Source: Solirubrobacteraceae bacterium
GTDB taxonomy: Bacteria > Actinomycetota > Thermoleophilia > Solirubrobacterales > Solirubrobacteraceae
Length of the DNA: 16,374 nucleotides
Direction of reading: 5' to 3'
Assembly: GCA_024710825.1 (NCBI GenBank)
Contig: JANJUA010000221.1
Location: 1 to 16,374, forward strand
The notes beneath the pieces were generated by a model. That model was not told the origin of the DNA, did not search any database, and saw only the letters and a program-made list of their open reading frames with translations. Positions 7,446-14,499 of the stretch are shown here, one piece after another. The translations under genes were made by a program, and so were the position numbers. Position 1 is the first letter of the stretch. The number at the start of each line of letters is the position of its first letter.

Positions 7446-8858
7446 CTACCGGCCCAGGCTCCGCTCGGTCTTGTCGGTCTCGACGGACTGCTTCCCCGGA
7501 GGGTTGCCGATGACGACCTGTCGCGGCAGGTAGTCCTCGTTGCCGGCCTCGCACTCGCGGGGCTGGCCCGGCGACGCCGTGTTGGGGTACGGGTTGGAGT
7601 GCAGGAAGTTGTCGCGGCCGGGACCGGCGGCGGGCGCGGAGGCGGGGCCGCCCTCGTTGTTGGGCCCGTCCGGCGGGATGATGACCATGAAGCGCTGCCA
7701 GGTGCCGAGCTTGTCGCCCTCCGACAGCATCCCGGACACGTTGCGGAAGAACAGCGACAGGTAGTTGCACACCGTCTGCGCCGGCGTGAGGTGCGCGATC
7801 GTCGGGCGCAGGATGTCGGAGGTCGTCTGGAGGTCCTGGATGCCGAGCGACGTCGACGGGTCCTCGGCGAAGGTCACCAGCGCGCGGAAGGTCGGCTCCA
7901 GGCGCCGGCTGAGCGCAACCGAGCGCCGCATCGAGCGGGTGCCGTCCTCGAAGGCGGCGGCGAGGTCCGGCGCGGCCGTGCGCAACGCGCGCACGCCGGG
8001 GCGCAGCTCGCGGAACAGGCCCTCCGAGTTGGCGAGGAACCGCCGCTGGCGCGGGAAGTCCTCGATCGCGGCGTCGAGCGCCGAGGGACCGCCCTCGATC
8101 GACGCCTGGATGTCGTCGGTGACCCCGGCGAGCGCGCCGAACGTGCGGTTGAGGTTCGCAAACAGCGCTGCCTGCGTGGCCGCCGCCGGGGCGACGATCG
8201 CCGCCGACCGCGCCAGCGACTGGACGAGCCGCGCCAGGCGCGTACCGGGGTCCGACAGGTTCGCCATCACCGGCACGAGGTTCGCCAGCAGCGGGTTGAA
8301 CTCGTCGATCGCGGTGTTGAGGTCGGCGCCGCGGCCGGCCAGCGCGCTGCCGAACTCGTTGAGGTTCACCTGCGACGCCTGCCGCGTCTTGGAGTCGAAC
8401 ATGTTGAGGACCTGGTCGATCTCGACCGGGTCCGGCGTGGCGTTGGCGATCGGCACCGTCGCGCCGTCGGGGAAGCCCTCCTCCGAGCTGCCGGTCGTGA
8501 TCTGCAGGTACTTCAGGCCGAGCGCCGACCGTGGCCGGATCTGGAACGTCGAGTCCTTGGGCAGCGGCTCGATCGTCGTCTCGAGCTTGAGCCGCAAGCG
8601 CGCGTAGTACTCGCCGTCCGGCGTGCGCTCGGGGTCGATCGCGCTGATCGTGCCGACGCGGGTCCCCCCGACGCGCACCTCGTTGCCGACGACGAGCGCC
8701 GCGGCGTTCTTCACGTTGACGTCGATCGTGTAGGTCGGGACGAACGGCAGCCCGTTGTTGGCGTTGTAGGCCAGGAAGACGGCGACGATGACGACGAGCG
8801 TCGTTACCGCGCCGATGAGCATCGGGTTCGCCGCGATCGAGGTGGAGCTCCGCCTCAC
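7446..8858 (-). CDS. mceC: MCE family protein, third of six (MceC-like)
   Basis: Mce transporter subunit, 470 aa. It starts at GTG 8858 in a GTGA overlap with the mceB stop, with a G-rich GGGGGA about 7 nt upstream. The TM lies at about 12-31 and the MCE domain at about 40-122 (VRVGGTRVGTISAI, SALGLKYLQITTG). A helical domain follows, starting with a VEIDQVLNMFD linker and the GRGADLNTAIDEFNP element common in this family. The C-terminal part has a VCNYLSLFFRN element and a late NPYPNTASPGQPRECEAGNE stretch that I recall as typical of actinobacterial third-position Mce proteins. C364 and C436 are its only cysteines. The frame stays open upstream to 10124 through mceB; that extension is antisense-like shadow and is rejected. 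Confidence 0.91.
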   Translation of the reverse strand: MRRSSTSIAANPMLIGAVTTLVVIVAVFLAYNANNGLPFVPTYTIDVNVKNAAALVVGNEVRVGGTRVGTISAIDPERTPDGEYYARLRLKLETTIEPLPKDSTFQIRPRSALGLKYLQITTGSSEEGFPDGATVPIANATPDPVEIDQVLNMFDSKTRQASQVNLNEFGSALAGRGADLNTAIDEFNPLLANLVPVMANLSDPGTRLARLVQSLARSAAIVAPAAATQAALFANLNRTFGALAGVTDDIQASIEGGPSALDAAIEDFPRQRRFLANSEGLFRELRPGVRALRTAAPDLAAAFEDGTRSMRRSVALSRRLEPTFRALVTFAEDPSTSLGIQDLQTTSDILRPTIAHLTPAQTVCNYLSLFFRNVSGMLSEGDKLGTWQRFMVIIPPDGPNNEGGPASAPAAGPGRDNFLHSNPYPNTASPGQPRECEAGNEDYLPRQVVIGNPPGKQSVETDKTERSLGR

Positions 8859-10438
8859 GAGCCGTCCCCCAGGAGGTAGTCGAGCAGGCGGCCGGTCGCG
8901 TCCTCCGACCGTACCTCGGTCTCCTTGGCCGCGGGCTCGTCCGCGTCGCCGCCGCCGGGCAGGACCGCGGCGGGCAGCTTCAGCGGCGCCGTCCGCGAGC
9001 TCTCGCGCCGCTCGGGCTCCTCGGCCGCCACCGCGATCCGCTCGACCTCGGGGCGCTCGGCGTCCGTGCCCTCCGCGCCCGGCTCGGGCCAGCGTCGCAG
9101 CGCCTCCTCGAGCGACATCCCGCCGAGGATCGCCTTCATGCGCTGGTTGTAGATCGAGGTGCCGTCGTCGGACCCCGACGCGGCGCGCGTGGCGGTGACC
9201 CGACCGGGGTTGAAGCGCGCGAGGCAGCCGTCGAACGGCTGGGTCGCGAACGTGGAGCACGTGTTGATCAGCAGGTGCGCGCGCATGTAGTGCCCGCCCG
9301 CGTCGAACCCGTTGATGGCGGCCATCTGGAAGAAGAAGTAGTCCATCAGCCGCTCGATGCCGCCCGTGTCGCGGAAGCTGGTCAGCAGCGCGTCCAGGTC
9401 GGCCGCGAGCGGCGCCGCCGAGGCGGCCAGCGTGTCGACGTCGCGCGTTATGGGCCGGATGTCGCGCATCGCCTCCTCGCCGACCACCGCGGCCTCGCCC
9501 AGCGCCTCGAAGCCGGGGCGCGACGCCTCGGCCAGCGGCCCCAGCGCCTCCACCAGGCGGTTGACGTCGTCGGCCTGCGCGCCGAGGTCTCGCATCACCG
9601 GCGTCATCTCGTCGGAGAGCCCGCCGAGGCGCTCGAGTGTGGGCCGCAGCTGCTCGAGGAAGGCCGGCAGGCGCTCGAAGTTGGCCTCGAGCTGCCCGCG
9701 GCGCTCGGCGGTCGCCTGGGAGACGTCGCGCGCGTTCTCGACGAACCCGGCGACGTCCGCCCGGCGCTCGGCCAGCGGCTCGAGGACGGCGGCGGAGTCG
9801 CGCGCCAGGTCGGCGAGGACCCGATTCTGCTCCGCGAGGATCGCGAGCACCTTGTCGAGCTCGATCAACGCCGGGTTCGCCCGCCGGATCACCTCGTTGA
9901 GGTCCTCCCCCCGCCCGGCCAGGCCGGCGCCGAGCTCGTTGAGGATGATCCGGAAGCGCTGGCGCTCCGGCAGCCGCATGATGTTGTTGATCAGGTCGAG
10001 GTCGACGTTGCGCTTCGTGTTGCCCACCGGCAGCAGGCGCTGGCCCTCGCCGTCGCCCTCCTCGATCACCTCCAGCGGCGGGGGCGGCTCCTCGCCCGGC
10101 TCGCGCGGCTGGGTGGGCGTGCACTCCACGAACTTCTCGCCGATCAGCGACTGCGGGCGGATGATGCAGCTCGCGTCCCGGCGGAAGTCGCCGAAGCCCG
10201 GCTTGTCGATCCTCAGGACGACCGCCGCCTTCTTGTCGGGCGTGACGTCCATCGCCTCCACCACGCCGACCTTCACCCCGGCGACCTTCACGTCCTCCCC
10301 CGGGATGACGGTGAACGCCGAGTCGAAGATCGCTCGGACGCGGTAGGCGCCGTCGTCGGAGCCGGAGGCGCCCACGGTGAGCACCGCGACGACCGCCGCG
10401 CAGGCGACGATGACGACGATGGCGGCGATCCGCTTCAT
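8855..10438 (-). CDS. mceB: MCE family protein, second of six (MceB-like)
   Basis: Mce transporter subunit, 527 aa. The ATG lies in an ATGA overlap with the mceA stop. The TM anchor is at about 4-22 and the MCE domain starts near 31 (VKVAGVKVGVVEAM, SLIGEKFVECTP). The domain is interrupted by an acidic Pro/Glu-rich insertion at about 108-135 before the VGNTKRNVDLDLIN exit, and it contains C91 and C106. The helical domain carries GRGEDLNEVIRRANP. A C-terminal GFDAGGHYMRAH element (377-388) is followed by C394 and C405. A long charged, probably disordered tail ends in TGRLLDYLLGDGS. The product resembles MceD in this tail and in its stop/start junction. Cys13 in the TM sits in an I-V-A-C context, but hydrophobicity continues past it, so I favour a TM anchor over a lipoprotein. 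Confidence 0.91.
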   Translation of the reverse strand: MKRIAAIVVIVACAAVVAVLTVGASGSDDGAYRVRAIFDSAFTVIPGEDVKVAGVKVGVVEAMDVTPDKKAAVVLRIDKPGFGDFRRDASCIIRPQSLIGEKFVECTPTQPREPGEEPPPPLEVIEEGDGEGQRLLPVGNTKRNVDLDLINNIMRLPERQRFRIILNELGAGLAGRGEDLNEVIRRANPALIELDKVLAILAEQNRVLADLARDSAAVLEPLAERRADVAGFVENARDVSQATAERRGQLEANFERLPAFLEQLRPTLERLGGLSDEMTPVMRDLGAQADDVNRLVEALGPLAEASRPGFEALGEAAVVGEEAMRDIRPITRDVDTLAASAAPLAADLDALLTSFRDTGGIERLMDYFFFQMAAINGFDAGGHYMRAHLLINTCSTFATQPFDGCLARFNPGRVTATRAASGSDDGTSIYNQRMKAILGGMSLEEALRRWPEPGAEGTDAERPEVERIAVAAEEPERRESSRTAPLKLPAAVLPGGGDADEPAAKETEVRSEDATGRLLDYLLGDGS

Positions 10439-11778
10439 GGCCCGGGCGGCACCAGCCTCGGGTCGCAGTCGAGCTCGCCGTCGCTGTCGCGCCAGGGCGC
10501 GGAGCCGTCCGCCGGCGCCTGGCTGGCGGACCCCGGACAGCGGGCGACCTTGCCGGACGAGTAGCCGGTGACCGCCGCTCCCGGGTCGCGAGGCGTGAGC
10601 AGGCCGCCGGACGGCGTCTCGGTGAACGTGTACGGCGCGAACATCGGCTGTACGCGGGCGTAGTGGCCGTTGGCGTCGTAGTTGGCGGTGTTCTGGCCGA
10701 GGCTGCGCAGCGTGCCGACGAGGTCGGGCATGTAGGGCCGCGCGAACTCCAGGACGGGCGTGGCGTCGTCCAGCGCGGTGACGCTCTCGCGGAAGGCGGG
10801 ACCGGCGATGCGATCGAGCTCCGGGGTCTTGCGCAGGAGGTCCGTGGCGTCGTCGTCGGCGCCGGGCCGGCGGATGAGCGTGCGCAGGTCGGCGACCGTG
10901 GGGCGCGCGTCGCGTATCAGCGGGCGCAGCTCCCGCATCAGGGGGGCGAGCTCCTTCGTCGCCGGCTTGGATGCGTCGACGAGCACGTCGAGGTCGTCGA
11001 TCGTCGCGCGTAGGTTGACGAACGTCGTGTTGGCGCGGCGCAGCGTGAGCGGGAGCTGGCCGAGGGCGTTCGAGAGCGACCGGCGCTCGGCCGCGATCGC
11101 CTGGCCGGCGGCGGTCGCGTTCGAGACGAGTTCGGTGATGGCGCCGGAGCGCTCCGACAGCGCCGACGTCGCGGCCGCGCCGTTGGTGAGGAACGCGTCG
11201 AGCGCCTGCTGGTCGCGCGTGAGCTCGTTGACGACGCGGCGGGTCGTCGACAGCGCCGGGTTGAAGTACTCGGCCGCCGCGTTGGCCGCCGCCTCCTGGT
11301 CGTCGTACTGCGTGGCGAAGCCCTGGATCACCTCCTGGAGGCCCTTGCGCGTCTCGGGATCGAACGTGTCGAAGAGCTGGTCGAGGTCGACCTGCGTGGT
11401 GGTGTGCTCGACGCCGATCGTGGAGCCCTCGGGCAGCGCCCGTGCGTTGTTCGGCCCCATCGTCAGCGTGATGTAGCGGTTGGCCACGCCCGACAGCGAC
11501 GTCATGCGGATCGTCGCCTCGGTGCCCTCCCGCAGCGGCGCGAAGGCGTCCTCGATCTCCACGCGGACGCGCGCGAGGTTGTCGTCGTCGAGCGTGATCT
11601 CCTTGATCGAGCCGATCCGCCGGCCGCCCACCTGGACGTCGTCGTCGGGCACGAGCTGGCCGGCGGTGATGAAGACGAGGTCGTACTCGTGCGCGTCGCC
11701 GTCGCGCAGCAGGACGACCGCCACGACCGCGATGGCGACGACGAGCGCCGCGAGGGCAAGGCCGCGGGCGATCGTCAT
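10435..11778 (-). CDS. mceA: MCE family protein, first of six (MceA-like)
   Basis: First of the six MCE subunits, 447 aa. The N-terminal TM is at about 6-24. The MCE domain spans about 30-109, with VQVGGRRIGSIKEI and the SLSGVANRYITLTMGP edge. The helical domain follows, with prolines at 272, 279, 286 and 293 exactly seven residues apart. The C-terminal element NYDANGHYARVQP (about 366-378) matches MceB and MceD. C414 and C438 near the C-terminus are the only cysteines. The gene is separated from mceG by 87 nt, the largest gap inside the operon, and has only a weak ribosome site. An 8-codon frame ending in an ATGA overlap with this start is described in the findings. The letter A is assigned by order and has not been checked by phylogeny. 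Confidence 0.91.
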   Translation of the reverse strand: MTIARGLALAALVVAIAVVAVVLLRDGDAHEYDLVFITAGQLVPDDDVQVGGRRIGSIKEITLDDDNLARVRVEIEDAFAPLREGTEATIRMTSLSGVANRYITLTMGPNNARALPEGSTIGVEHTTTQVDLDQLFDTFDPETRKGLQEVIQGFATQYDDQEAAANAAAEYFNPALSTTRRVVNELTRDQQALDAFLTNGAAATSALSERSGAITELVSNATAAGQAIAAERRSLSNALGQLPLTLRRANTTFVNLRATIDDLDVLVDASKPATKELAPLMRELRPLIRDARPTVADLRTLIRRPGADDDATDLLRKTPELDRIAGPAFRESVTALDDATPVLEFARPYMPDLVGTLRSLGQNTANYDANGHYARVQPMFAPYTFTETPSGGLLTPRDPGAAVTGYSSGKVARCPGSASQAPADGSAPWRDSDGELDCDPRLVPPGP

Positions 11779-11820
11779 GCGGAGACGCTCTGAGGGGTCA
11801 TGCCGGATGGCGGCGAAGTC

Positions 11821-11846
11821 AACGCGCTCCCGGTTGAGCGCGCGTT
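11821..11846 (-). promoter_or_regulatory. Imperfect hairpin in the mceG-mceA gap
   Basis: Between mceG and mceA, arms GCGCTC (11824-11829) and GAGCGC (11836-11841) pair across a six-base loop. AAC (11821-11823) pairs with GTT (11844-11846) beyond a two-base bulge. No T-run follows on either strand, so it is not a classical terminator. It could be an RNA processing or stability element separating permease/ATPase expression from MCE expression. The structure is seen in the sequence; the role is inference. Confidence 0.4.
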
Positions 11847-11865
11847 AAGCGGCTGGCCGGGCAAT

Positions 11866-12747
11866 TCACTCCATCCCGAGCGGGCCGGCCGACTCGCCCG
11901 AGAGGAACTGCCGCACGAACGCGTTCTCGGAGTTGAACAGCTCCTCCGCCGGGCCGGACTCGACGATCCGCCCCTTCCACAGCACCGAGATGTGCTCCGC
12001 GACGCGGCGCGCGCTCATGATGTCGTGGGTGATGACCACGTAGGCGCCGCCGTTCTCCTCGTGGATCTCCTTGATGAGCTCGCACAGCAGCGCGGTGCGG
12101 ACGGGGTCCAGCCCGGAGTCGGGCTCGTCGAAGAGGACGATGTCCGGGTCCAGGACCAGGGCCCGGGCGAAGCCGGCGCGCTTGCGCATGCCGCCGGACA
12201 GCTCGTTGGGCATCTTGTCGCCGGCGTCCGCCAGACCGACCTCCAGCAGCCGGCGATTGACGATCTCCATGATCTCGTCCTCGCCCTTGTCGGTGTGCTG
12301 GCGCAGCGGGAACGCGACGTTGTCGAGGAGGTTCATCGAACCGAACAGCGCGCCGTCCTGGAACAGCACGCCGAACTTCTTGCGCATCGCGAACAGCTCG
12401 TCGTCGGTCATGTGCGGCACCGACTCGCCGTGGACGATGACGTCGCCCTCGTCCGGATACAGCAGCCCGACCATGTGCTTGATGCAGACGGACTTCCCGG
12501 TGCCCGAGGGCCCGAGGATCATCGAGATCTTGTCCTCGGGGATGCCCATGTTCAGGCCGCGGAGGATCTTGTTGCGTCCGAACGCCTTGTGGACGTCGAT
12601 GAACTCGATGGCGTCCTGCACGCCGGTCGGGCGCTGCCTGCCCGTGTGCCAGCGGAACTCGTCGTCGTCGACGCCGCGCGGCTCGCGCACCACCGACACG
12701 CGGGACGTCTCCTCCGTCGCCGGGTCCTGGTCTCGATCGTCGGCCAT
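11866..12747 (-). CDS. mceG: Mce transporter ABC ATPase (MceG/Mkl, MlaF-like)
   Basis: Cytoplasmic ATPase that energises the YrbE permease pair, 293 aa from ATG 12747. It has an acidic N-terminal extension of about 45 residues, then the ABC domain. Walker A is GPSGTGKS (79-86), the Q-loop is Q130 in LFQDGALF, and the signature is LSGGM (183-187). Walker B is IVLFDEP (203-209), followed by the SGLDP D-loop and H241 as switch histidine. A short C-terminal extension ends in SGESAGPLGME. Two ATGs lie six bases apart. AGGAGG (12754-12759) is six bases from the inner ATG but touches the outer one (12753), so the inner start is preferred. Mycobacteria usually encode this ATPase (MceG/Mkl) away from the mce loci; here it lies between the permeases and the MCE genes. 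Confidence 0.94.
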   Translation of the reverse strand: MADDRDQDPATEETSRVSVVREPRGVDDDEFRWHTGRQRPTGVQDAIEFIDVHKAFGRNKILRGLNMGIPEDKISMILGPSGTGKSVCIKHMVGLLYPDEGDVIVHGESVPHMTDDELFAMRKKFGVLFQDGALFGSMNLLDNVAFPLRQHTDKGEDEIMEIVNRRLLEVGLADAGDKMPNELSGGMRKRAGFARALVLDPDIVLFDEPDSGLDPVRTALLCELIKEIHEENGGAYVVITHDIMSARRVAEHISVLWKGRIVESGPAEELFNSENAFVRQFLSGESAGPLGME

Positions 12748-12749
12748 GC

Positions 12750-13547
12750 TCATCCTCCTATCGGCGCTCGAGGGTTCTGTCCCCAGAAGACCTGCGTGCC
12801 GAGCATCCCGATCAGGTTCACGAGCACGAGGTTCAACACCATGGACTTCGCCGTCGCGGTGCCCACTCCCACCGGCCCGCCCGACGCGTGGTACCCGTAG
12901 TAGCACCCGACCAGCACCACCATCGTCGCCATGCACATGCCCTTGATGAGGCTGTAGAGCATGTCGGGGGGGTTCTGGAACATCCAGAAGATCAGGAAGT
13001 AGCCGCCGCTGGACACCTCGCCTATCTGCTCGACCACCGCCAGATAGCTGGCGAAGAAGCCGGCGCCCACGGCCGACACGTAGACGAACGGCAGCACGAT
13101 CCAGGCGGCGAGCAGGCGCGTGGCGCAGAGGAACACGGTCGAGTCGATGCCCATCACCTCAAGCGCGTCGATCTCGTCGGAGATGCGCATCGACCCCAGC
13201 TCGGCGACGATGCCCGTGCCGACCTTCGCCGCCATCATGTAGCCGAAGACGTAGGGCACGAGCTCGCGCAGGTCGCACCAGGCCGTGAACACGCCCGCGT
13301 AGGCGGGGGCGCCCTGGGCGCGCAGCAGGTAGGCGCCCTCGATGCCGCATTGGAGGCCGATGAAGAACACCAGGCCCCAGACCACGAGCGTCGAGGAGAG
13401 GATGAGGATCCCCGCCTGGCGCAGCGTCTCGCCGAAGAAGCGGAAGACCCGCAGGCCGAAGATCTGGCCCAGTATGCGCCCCCAGAACTTCGCCATCTCG
13501 CCGAAGGTGGCGAGCCAGTCTCGGGGGACGTCCAGCCATCCGCGCAT
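12750..13547 (-). CDS. yrbEB: MlaE/YrbE-type ABC permease, second (YrbEB-like)
   Basis: Integral membrane permease, 265 aa, the second half of the permease heterodimer of the Mce lipid importer. An amphipathic N-terminus (FRFFGETLRQAG, 35-46) precedes the first membrane helix at about 47-66. The family's conserved loop reads DEIDALEVMGIDS (124-136), expected to contact the ATPase, and further TM helices follow to the end. The stop TGA shares bases with the outer candidate ATG of mceG. The start lies seven bases after the YrbEA stop, with a weak GGTAGG overlapping that stop codon, so translation is probably coupled. Length and layout are usual for the family. Assignment as B rather than A rests on order. 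Confidence 0.93.
   Translation of the reverse strand: MRGWLDVPRDWLATFGEMAKFWGRILGQIFGLRVFRFFGETLRQAGILILSSTLVVWGLVFFIGLQCGIEGAYLLRAQGAPAYAGVFTAWCDLRELVPYVFGYMMAAKVGTGIVAELGSMRISDEIDALEVMGIDSTVFLCATRLLAAWIVLPFVYVSAVGAGFFASYLAVVEQIGEVSSGGYFLIFWMFQNPPDMLYSLIKGMCMATMVVLVGCYYGYHASGGPVGVGTATAKSMVLNLVLVNLIGMLGTQVFWGQNPRAPIGG
12754..12759 (-). promoter_or_regulatory. Shine-Dalgarno AGGAGG that decides the mceG start
   Basis: A perfect AGGAGG on the minus strand lies six bases before ATG 12747 and directly against ATG 12753. Only the inner ATG has workable spacing. Confidence 0.8.
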
Positions 13548-13554
13548 CGGCGAC

Positions 13555-14361
13555 CTACCGGATGACCTGGATCTCGGGATGGGTGGCGAGCAGCGTCTGC
13601 GTGAAGACGTAGTTGAAGGCGAAGATGCCCAGGAACGCGATCACGACGGCCTGGTTCACGGCGCGCCCCACGCCCTCGGCGCCGCCGGAGGCGGTCATCC
13701 CCTTGTAACAGCAGACCACCGCGATGATCGCGCCGAAGAGGGTCGTCTTCAGCACCGACCCCCACAGGTCCGTGGTGGAGGCGCTCGTGAAGAACGTGGC
13801 CCAGAACGGGCCGAGCGGGGCGCCCATCGTCAGCGTGGCGAGGACGCCGCCGAAGATGCCGAACAGCAGCGCGTAGATGTTGAAGAGCCCCGTGACGAGC
13901 ATGAGCGCCAGGAAGCGCGGGACCACGAGGTTCTTGACGGGGTCGACGCCGAGCACCTGAAGCGCGTCGAGCTCCTCGCGGACCTTCCGCGCCCCCAGGT
14001 CGGCCGTGATCGCGGTGCCGGCCACGCCCGCGAGCACCGTCGCGGTGACGAACGGGGCGAACTCGCGGATCGACGCGAGCACGAAGAAGCCGCCGAGGCG
14101 ATCGATGGCGCCGAAGATCACCAGGAAGTTGCCGGCCTGGAGGCCGGGCGCGCCGTAGCCGAAGGCGACCGTGCTGATGAGCAGCGGGAACCAGCACAGC
14201 TTCAGGGCGAAGAGGAACTGAGAGACGAACTCGCCGCCGTACGGGTAGGGCGGACGGACGGCCGACACGATGGTCTTGCCCGTCAGGATCATCATGTCGC
14301 CAACCTCTTCGAGCATCTCTCGCGTAGGCGAGAACGCTCGATCGGCGACGCTTCGGACCAT
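13555..14361 (-). CDS. yrbEA: MlaE/YrbE-type ABC permease, first (YrbEA-like)
   Basis: First gene of the mce operon, a 268-aa integral membrane permease. The N-terminal region (1-50) is amphipathic. Membrane segments start around 54-70, then 79-95 and 101-120. The conserved MlaE loop EELDALQVLGVDP (129-141) precedes further helices, including FLALMLVTGLFNIYALLFG. The frame is open upstream to 14484, but ATG 14361 has GAGGAGG ending six bases before it, fits the usual family length, and lies downstream of a plausible promoter. The longer start is therefore rejected. With YrbEB it should form the transmembrane core that receives lipid from the MCE needle. It is the divergent neighbour of the CARDB-like protein gene at 14514. 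Confidence 0.93.
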   Translation of the reverse strand: MVRSVADRAFSPTREMLEEVGDMMILTGKTIVSAVRPPYPYGGEFVSQFLFALKLCWFPLLISTVAFGYGAPGLQAGNFLVIFGAIDRLGGFFVLASIREFAPFVTATVLAGVAGTAITADLGARKVREELDALQVLGVDPVKNLVVPRFLALMLVTGLFNIYALLFGIFGGVLATLTMGAPLGPFWATFFTSASTTDLWGSVLKTTLFGAIIAVVCCYKGMTASGGAEGVGRAVNQAVVIAFLGIFAFNYVFTQTLLATHPEIQVIR

Positions 14362-14367
14362 CACCAC

Positions 14368-14373
14368 CCTCCT
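14368..14373 (-). promoter_or_regulatory. Shine-Dalgarno AGGAGG that decides the yrbEA start
   Basis: AGGAGG on the minus strand is six bases before ATG 14361. It excludes the longer open-frame starts further upstream, which lack such a site. Confidence 0.8.
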
Positions 14374-14421
14374 CGGAATTCCAGGGACCGACGGCGCTGC
14401 CTCCTCCGCCGGCCGCGCCGG

Positions 14422-14451
14422 ATCGTATGTAAGTCGTCGGACCGCTGCCAA
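14422..14451 (-). promoter_or_regulatory. Candidate sigma70-type promoter of the mce operon
   Basis: On the minus strand a TTGGCA (14446-14451) lies 18 bases before TACGAT (14422-14427), close to the TTGACA/TANNNT pattern of a housekeeping promoter. Initiation would fall near 14415, giving a leader of roughly 55 nt before ATG 14361. It is the only good match I see in the 152-nt divergent gap (14362-14513). The pairing is visible in the sequence; promoter activity is inferred. Confidence 0.5.
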
Positions 14452-14461
14452 CCGCCAACCG
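14448..14461. repeat. Tandem heptamer overlapping the mce -35 element
   Basis: CCAACCG occurs twice in direct tandem (14448-14454, 14455-14461), followed by a degenerate CCGACG. The repeat overlaps the proposed -35 box of the mce promoter, so it could be an operator half-site pair. No regulator gene is present in the window. Confidence 0.45.
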
Positions 14462-14499
14462 CCGACGTTCATCTGCGCCACCACGCCGGCGGCGACTGC

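Noticed and set aside
4414-7770. 1118-codon minus-strand frame as one giant protein
   Set aside because: Only the last 451 codons (from GTG 5769) look like an MCE protein; the rest overlaps mceD in another frame.
6015-8879. 954-codon plus-strand open frame opposite mceC and mceD
   Set aside because: The product is low-complexity Arg/Val/Gly/Leu-rich with no domain, and the opposite strand carries well-supported MCE genes.
7446-10124. 892-codon minus-strand frame as one protein
   Set aside because: The MCE protein begins at GTG 8858 in a GTGA overlap; the upstream part is shadow of mceB.
10395-10438. Lipobox in MceB (I-V-A-C13)
   Set aside because: The match is formally good, but the hydrophobic core before it is short and another eight or so hydrophobic residues follow; a TM anchor is more likely, though not certain.
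11866-12936. Longer ATPase start at 12936
   Set aside because: It would overlap YrbEB by about 190 nt with non-homologous sequence; AGGAGG supports ATG 12747.
13555-14484. Longer YrbEA start at 14484
   Set aside because: The extension crosses the promoter candidate and adds 41 residues unlike the family; ATG 14361 has a strong ribosome site.
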